Assembly: GCA_023251695.1 (NCBI GenBank)
Contig: JAHEYE010000058.1
Coordinates: forward strand, 1-15,539
Direction of reading: 5' to 3'
DNA from: Sphingobacteriaceae bacterium
GTDB lineage: Bacteria; Bacteroidota; Bacteroidia; B-17B0; Aurantibacillaceae
Length of the DNA: 15,539 bases
The notes beneath the pieces were generated by a model. It was not told the DNA's origin and searched no databases. It was given only the letters and a program-made list of their open reading frames with translations. Shown here piece by piece: positions 12,750 through 15,539 of the stretch. A program made the position numbers and the translations under genes. Positions within the stretch are counted from its first letter, which is position 1. Every line of letters begins with the position of its first letter.

Positions 12750-14606
12750 ATGTGCGGCATATTAGCATACTTTAACCGCAATGGCATTTCAGAAAAAGAA
12801 TTAAAACAATCCCTCAACGCTTTACAAAAAATAAAACACCGTGGTCCGGACGGCGAAGGTGTTGTTCTTATCAATTCCAAAACCGGGGCTTTTCATAATT
12901 TAATCACTGTAGAGACCCCGGATGCAAAACAGGAAAATAAAATTTCCCTGAATGAAGCCTTAAATCTTGATTATGATTTAATACTTGGTCACCGCCGTTT
13001 GAGTATTATCGATGTAAGTACTAACGGTCACCAGCCAATGCCTCATGCTTCGGGTAACTGGATTATTTTTAACGGTGAGATTTATAATTATATTGAATTA
13101 AAGAAAGAACTAATACAAAAAGGTTTTGTTTTTAAATCAGATTCTGACACAGAAGTTATTCATGCTGCTTATCTGAACTGGGGCGTAGATTGTCTAAAAA
13201 AATTCAATGGCATGTTTTCTATCATACTCTATGATTCGAAAACCAAAAACTTATTTATTGCGAACGACAGGTTTGCAGTGAAACCTCTTTATCATTATGA
13301 AGACACGAACCGGGTATTACTTATTTCAGAACTTAAGCAGGCAAAGGAATTTGATTTTAGTTTTAATTTAAATAAAGAAGCGATTTCAGTGTACCTGAAT
13401 AATCAGTATATTGATTATGACAATACCACTTTCTTTAAGGAAATAAACCGCCATACTCCTGCACATTATACGAATGTTCCATTAACCGAACCCATTGATT
13501 ATAAGGAAAAATGTTATTATGAAGTATTGGGAAAAAGCAATTCCCAAATAAATTTTGAAGATGCAAAGGCACAGTTTAAAGATCTGCTGAAAAGCGCAGT
13601 CAACCTTAGGATGAGAAGCGATGTACCGGTAGGTTTTGCAAGTTCAGGAGGATTGGATTCCAGCGCAATTTTATATGTTACACACGAAATCCTCAAAAAA
13701 AACAACAGGACCGACAATATCAATACATTTTCGGCTGTATTTCCCGGCGATACTAATGATGAATCTGCTTTCATAAAAATAGTGGAAGAAGATTTGAAAG
13801 TAAAATCGCATTACGTTAATCCGATGGAAACTTTTGATATTAAAGATTTCGAAAAGCATATCTACCATCAGGATGAGCCCGTTTTAAGCACATCCTTTTA
13901 TGCAGGCTGGGCGGTATCCCGTCTTGTCCGCGAAAAAAATGTAACCGTTTTACTGGTTGGACAAGGTGCTGATGAAATTCTTGCCGGGTATCATCATCAT
14001 TTTTACCGCTATGGCAGACAATTGATTTTGTCGGGAAAAATAATTGCTTATTTATCAGAATTAAAAAAATACGCTGCAATAAAAAGTCTGAAGGTAAATG
14101 ATTTGCATCGTATTATTATGAACGATGTGAAACTATCTCTTAAATTTAAGACAGGTCTAGCGAAAAAAAGCGGTCACTTAGCTGATAAATGGAACAGAGC
14201 AGATAAATTAACTGAGCTTCTGAAAATTGATTTGACCGAAACCATGATGCCTTTTTATTTGAGGGCCGATGATAGAAACGCTATGGCCTTTCATGTGGAA
14301 GCCAGGCATCCGTTTTTAGATTATCGTTTGGTTGATTTTTGTATGAGTTTGCCTGATAATATGAAAATAAAGAATGGCTGGCAAAAATATCTCTTACGGG
14401 AGACTATGCATGAAATGCCTGAAACGATACGCTACCGGAAAGATAAAAAGGGTTATACTACGCCACAGGATAAATGGCTGGTACAATACAAACAACAATT
14501 TGAAGATAACCTGCAATATCTTCCTGAGGAATACAAGAACATAAAAACAAATAATATATTCTTTAAATACGCTCTGGGGACATGGTTTAAAATGAACCAT
14601 ATTTAA
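12750..14606 (+). CDS. asnB: Asparagine synthase (glutamine-hydrolysing)
   Basis: A 618-residue class II glutamine amidotransferase joined to an ATP-dependent synthetase; it makes asparagine, or amidates a carbohydrate-linked acceptor in polysaccharide clusters. Cys2 after the start Met is the glutaminase nucleophile (MCGILAYFNRNG), with HRGPDGEG (30-37), LGHRRLSIIDVS (79-90) and IIFNGEIYNY (105-114). The synthetase half has FASSGGLDSS (296-305, PP-loop intact), LLVGQGADEILAGY (401-414) and a late EARHPFLDYRLVDF segment. The protein is in the usual 600-650 residue range and appears whole. It follows DUF4270 by 3 nt and precedes a glycosyltransferase by 69 nt. Being followed by a glycosyltransferase fits the AsnB paralogues of O-antigen or capsule loci, so the true acceptor may not be aspartate; that is inference. 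Confidence 0.93.
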   Translation: MCGILAYFNRNGISEKELKQSLNALQKIKHRGPDGEGVVLINSKTGAFHNLITVETPDAKQENKISLNEALNLDYDLILGHRRLSIIDVSTNGHQPMPHASGNWIIFNGEIYNYIELKKELIQKGFVFKSDSDTEVIHAAYLNWGVDCLKKFNGMFSIILYDSKTKNLFIANDRFAVKPLYHYEDTNRVLLISELKQAKEFDFSFNLNKEAISVYLNNQYIDYDNTTFFKEINRHTPAHYTNVPLTEPIDYKEKCYYEVLGKSNSQINFEDAKAQFKDLLKSAVNLRMRSDVPVGFASSGGLDSSAILYVTHEILKKNNRTDNINTFSAVFPGDTNDESAFIKIVEEDLKVKSHYVNPMETFDIKDFEKHIYHQDEPVLSTSFYAGWAVSRLVREKNVTVLLVGQGADEILAGYHHHFYRYGRQLILSGKIIAYLSELKKYAAIKSLKVNDLHRIIMNDVKLSLKFKTGLAKKSGHLADKWNRADKLTELLKIDLTETMMPFYLRADDRNAMAFHVEARHPFLDYRLVDFCMSLPDNMKIKNGWQKYLLRETMHEMPETIRYRKDKKGYTTPQDKWLVQYKQQFEDNLQYLPEEYKNIKTNNIFFKYALGTWFKMNHI

Positions 14607-14638
14607 CTTCTCCTTTTTAATAACTTTAAGTTAAATAT
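14599..14638 (+). repeat. 11-bp perfect inverted repeat over the asnB stop codon
   Basis: ATATTTAACTT (14599-14609) and AAGTTAAATAT (14628-14638) are exact reverse complements, 18 nt apart. The left arm includes the stop TAA (14604-14606). It is all but GC-free and lacks a T-run, so it is not a standard terminator. It may be a weak attenuator, a binding site or a chance AT palindrome. Confidence 0.45.
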
Positions 14639-14675
14639 CAATTTAGAATTGTAATTTGTTTGATATTTAAAGCTT

Positions 14676-15539
14676 ATGCCCAAAAAAACATTAATAGTTT
14701 CTCATGTTTTTCCTCCTGCACCCGGCATTGGTGGACGCAGGTGGGCGAAGTTTGCAAAATATTTATCGAGGAAGGGCTACGATATAACTGTTCTCACAGC
14801 TAAAAATTCATCCGTTACGGTTTCAGAATGGACCGATGATGTTAACGGAATAAGGATTGAAACTGTTCCGTTCCATTATCCAAAAACTGTTTCCAATCCT
14901 AAGCAAGGTATTTTTGGCAAGTTTGGTTATTTCTTCTGGATTTATTTTTTGAAAATTGTACAGCGAGGAAATTATTTTGACAAAACAATTTTTTGGAAAA
15001 AACAGGTACAGGATAAGATATCGGAAATAATAGTTAACCAAGGTATTGAGTGCGTTATTGTAACCGGAGGTCCGTTTAAATTGACGAATCATGTCGTTAA
15101 ACTAAAATACAGGTTTCCTGCTGTAAAATTTATTGTTGATTTCAGGGATTTGTGGACGGAGGATTCTGAAATCACATTTTTCTCTGTAATGTCGCTGCGA
15201 CGTAAGCGATACGAAAAAGAACTTGAAAAGGAAACTGTATTGCTGGCCGATAAGGTTATCACCACTATGGAGAGTATGAGTAATTATTTTTCTTCATTAT
15301 CTGTCGCTAATAAATTTCTTACCGTATCAAATGGCTATGACCCTGATGATTTCTCCGGAATAAAAGAAACAGGCATGATGGATAAGGATAAAATTGTTTT
15401 TGTTTATGCCGGCACACTATATATTAATCTGCAATATATCATCCGGCCTTTTTTCGCGGCCATTGGTGAATTAAAAAAAACAAATCCGGACTTGTTTAAA
15501 AAATTGGAATTCAGATTCATCGGAAAATTCCCGCAGGAG
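14676..15539 (+). CDS. Glycosyltransferase, GT4-like (partial, cut at window end)
   Basis: At least 288 residues; the gene continues past the right edge. It starts MPKKTLIVSHVFPPAPGIGG and RRWAKFAKYLSRKGYDITVL, the nucleotide-fold N-lobe of family 4 glycosyltransferases with the P-P-x-x-G-I-G-G loop. Next come VIVTGGPFKL (127-136), IVDFRDLWTED (153-163), ADKVITTMESMSNYF (191-205), SNGYDPDDF (218-226) and VFVYAGTLY (241-249), where the donor-binding C-lobe begins. The C-terminal E-x7-E motif is outside the window. It would transfer a sugar from a nucleotide donor at the cytoplasmic face of the inner membrane. ATG 14676 is the first plausible start. With asnB just upstream, it suggests the first part of a surface-polysaccharide cluster. 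Sugar and linkage cannot be told. Confidence 0.88.
   Translation, partial: MPKKTLIVSHVFPPAPGIGGRRWAKFAKYLSRKGYDITVLTAKNSSVTVSEWTDDVNGIRIETVPFHYPKTVSNPKQGIFGKFGYFFWIYFLKIVQRGNYFDKTIFWKKQVQDKISEIIVNQGIECVIVTGGPFKLTNHVVKLKYRFPAVKFIVDFRDLWTEDSEITFFSVMSLRRKRYEKELEKETVLLADKVITTMESMSNYFSSLSVANKFLTVSNGYDPDDFSGIKETGMMDKDKIVFVYAGTLYINLQYIIRPFFAAIGELKKTNPDLFKKLEFRFIGKFPQE

Noticed and set aside
14823..15092. Minus-strand 89-residue ORF
   Set aside because: It is antisense to the glycosyltransferase reading frame, which has clear family motifs throughout.

Overview
The window looks like chromosomal DNA from a member of the Bacteroidota (Sphingobacteriia/Chitinophagia/Flavobacteriia-like; the exact order cannot be told). 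The evidence is an AT-rich sequence, lipoproteins whose mature ends start C-K-K, a PKD-repeat protein with a C-terminal type IX secretion (T9SS) sorting domain, a DUF4270 lipoprotein, a short glycogen-synthase-like protein beside panC, an alpha2-type glycyl-tRNA synthetase, and promoters of the phylum's TTTG / TAnnTTTG type.

Layout. From 1 to 10307 every confident gene is on the minus strand: the 5' part of glycyl-tRNA synthetase (1-356); two full-length paralogous lipoproteins with a ZU5-like region (418-2479); a possible 23-residue membrane peptide between two terminators (2587-2658); a secreted protein of eight PKD repeats with a T9SS tail (2767-5199); a repeat-rich gap of about 0.9 kb (5200-6115); and the row panC -> ECF sigma factor -> envelope-spanning anti-sigma/beta-barrel-like protein -> PKD lipoprotein (transcribed from 10307 down to 6116). 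From about 10346 on, all confident genes are on the plus strand: a half-length glycogen-synthase-like protein, a strong terminator, then DUF4270 lipoprotein -> asparagine synthase -> glycosyltransferase (cut by the window end).

How the parts work together. The sigma factor and the protein after it overlap by 8 nt (ATGGTTAA). The second protein has a short cytoplasmic N-terminus, one inner-membrane helix, a disordered linker of about 250 residues and a C-terminal outer-membrane beta-barrel-like domain. With the PKD lipoprotein 29 nt downstream, this suggests a surface-sensing sigma-factor operon (inference). The plus-strand asnB and glycosyltransferase genes look like the start of a surface-polysaccharide cluster.

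The most unusual DNA is the gap at 5350-6118. It holds eight copies of an 11-12 nt core (GAGC-NNG-NCGA type) in both orientations. Several copies are flanked by arms that differ between copies but stay complementary to each other, as expected for a structured, REP-like dispersed element. Some copies sit where intrinsic terminators have only a short loop, and one block has been duplicated in tandem.
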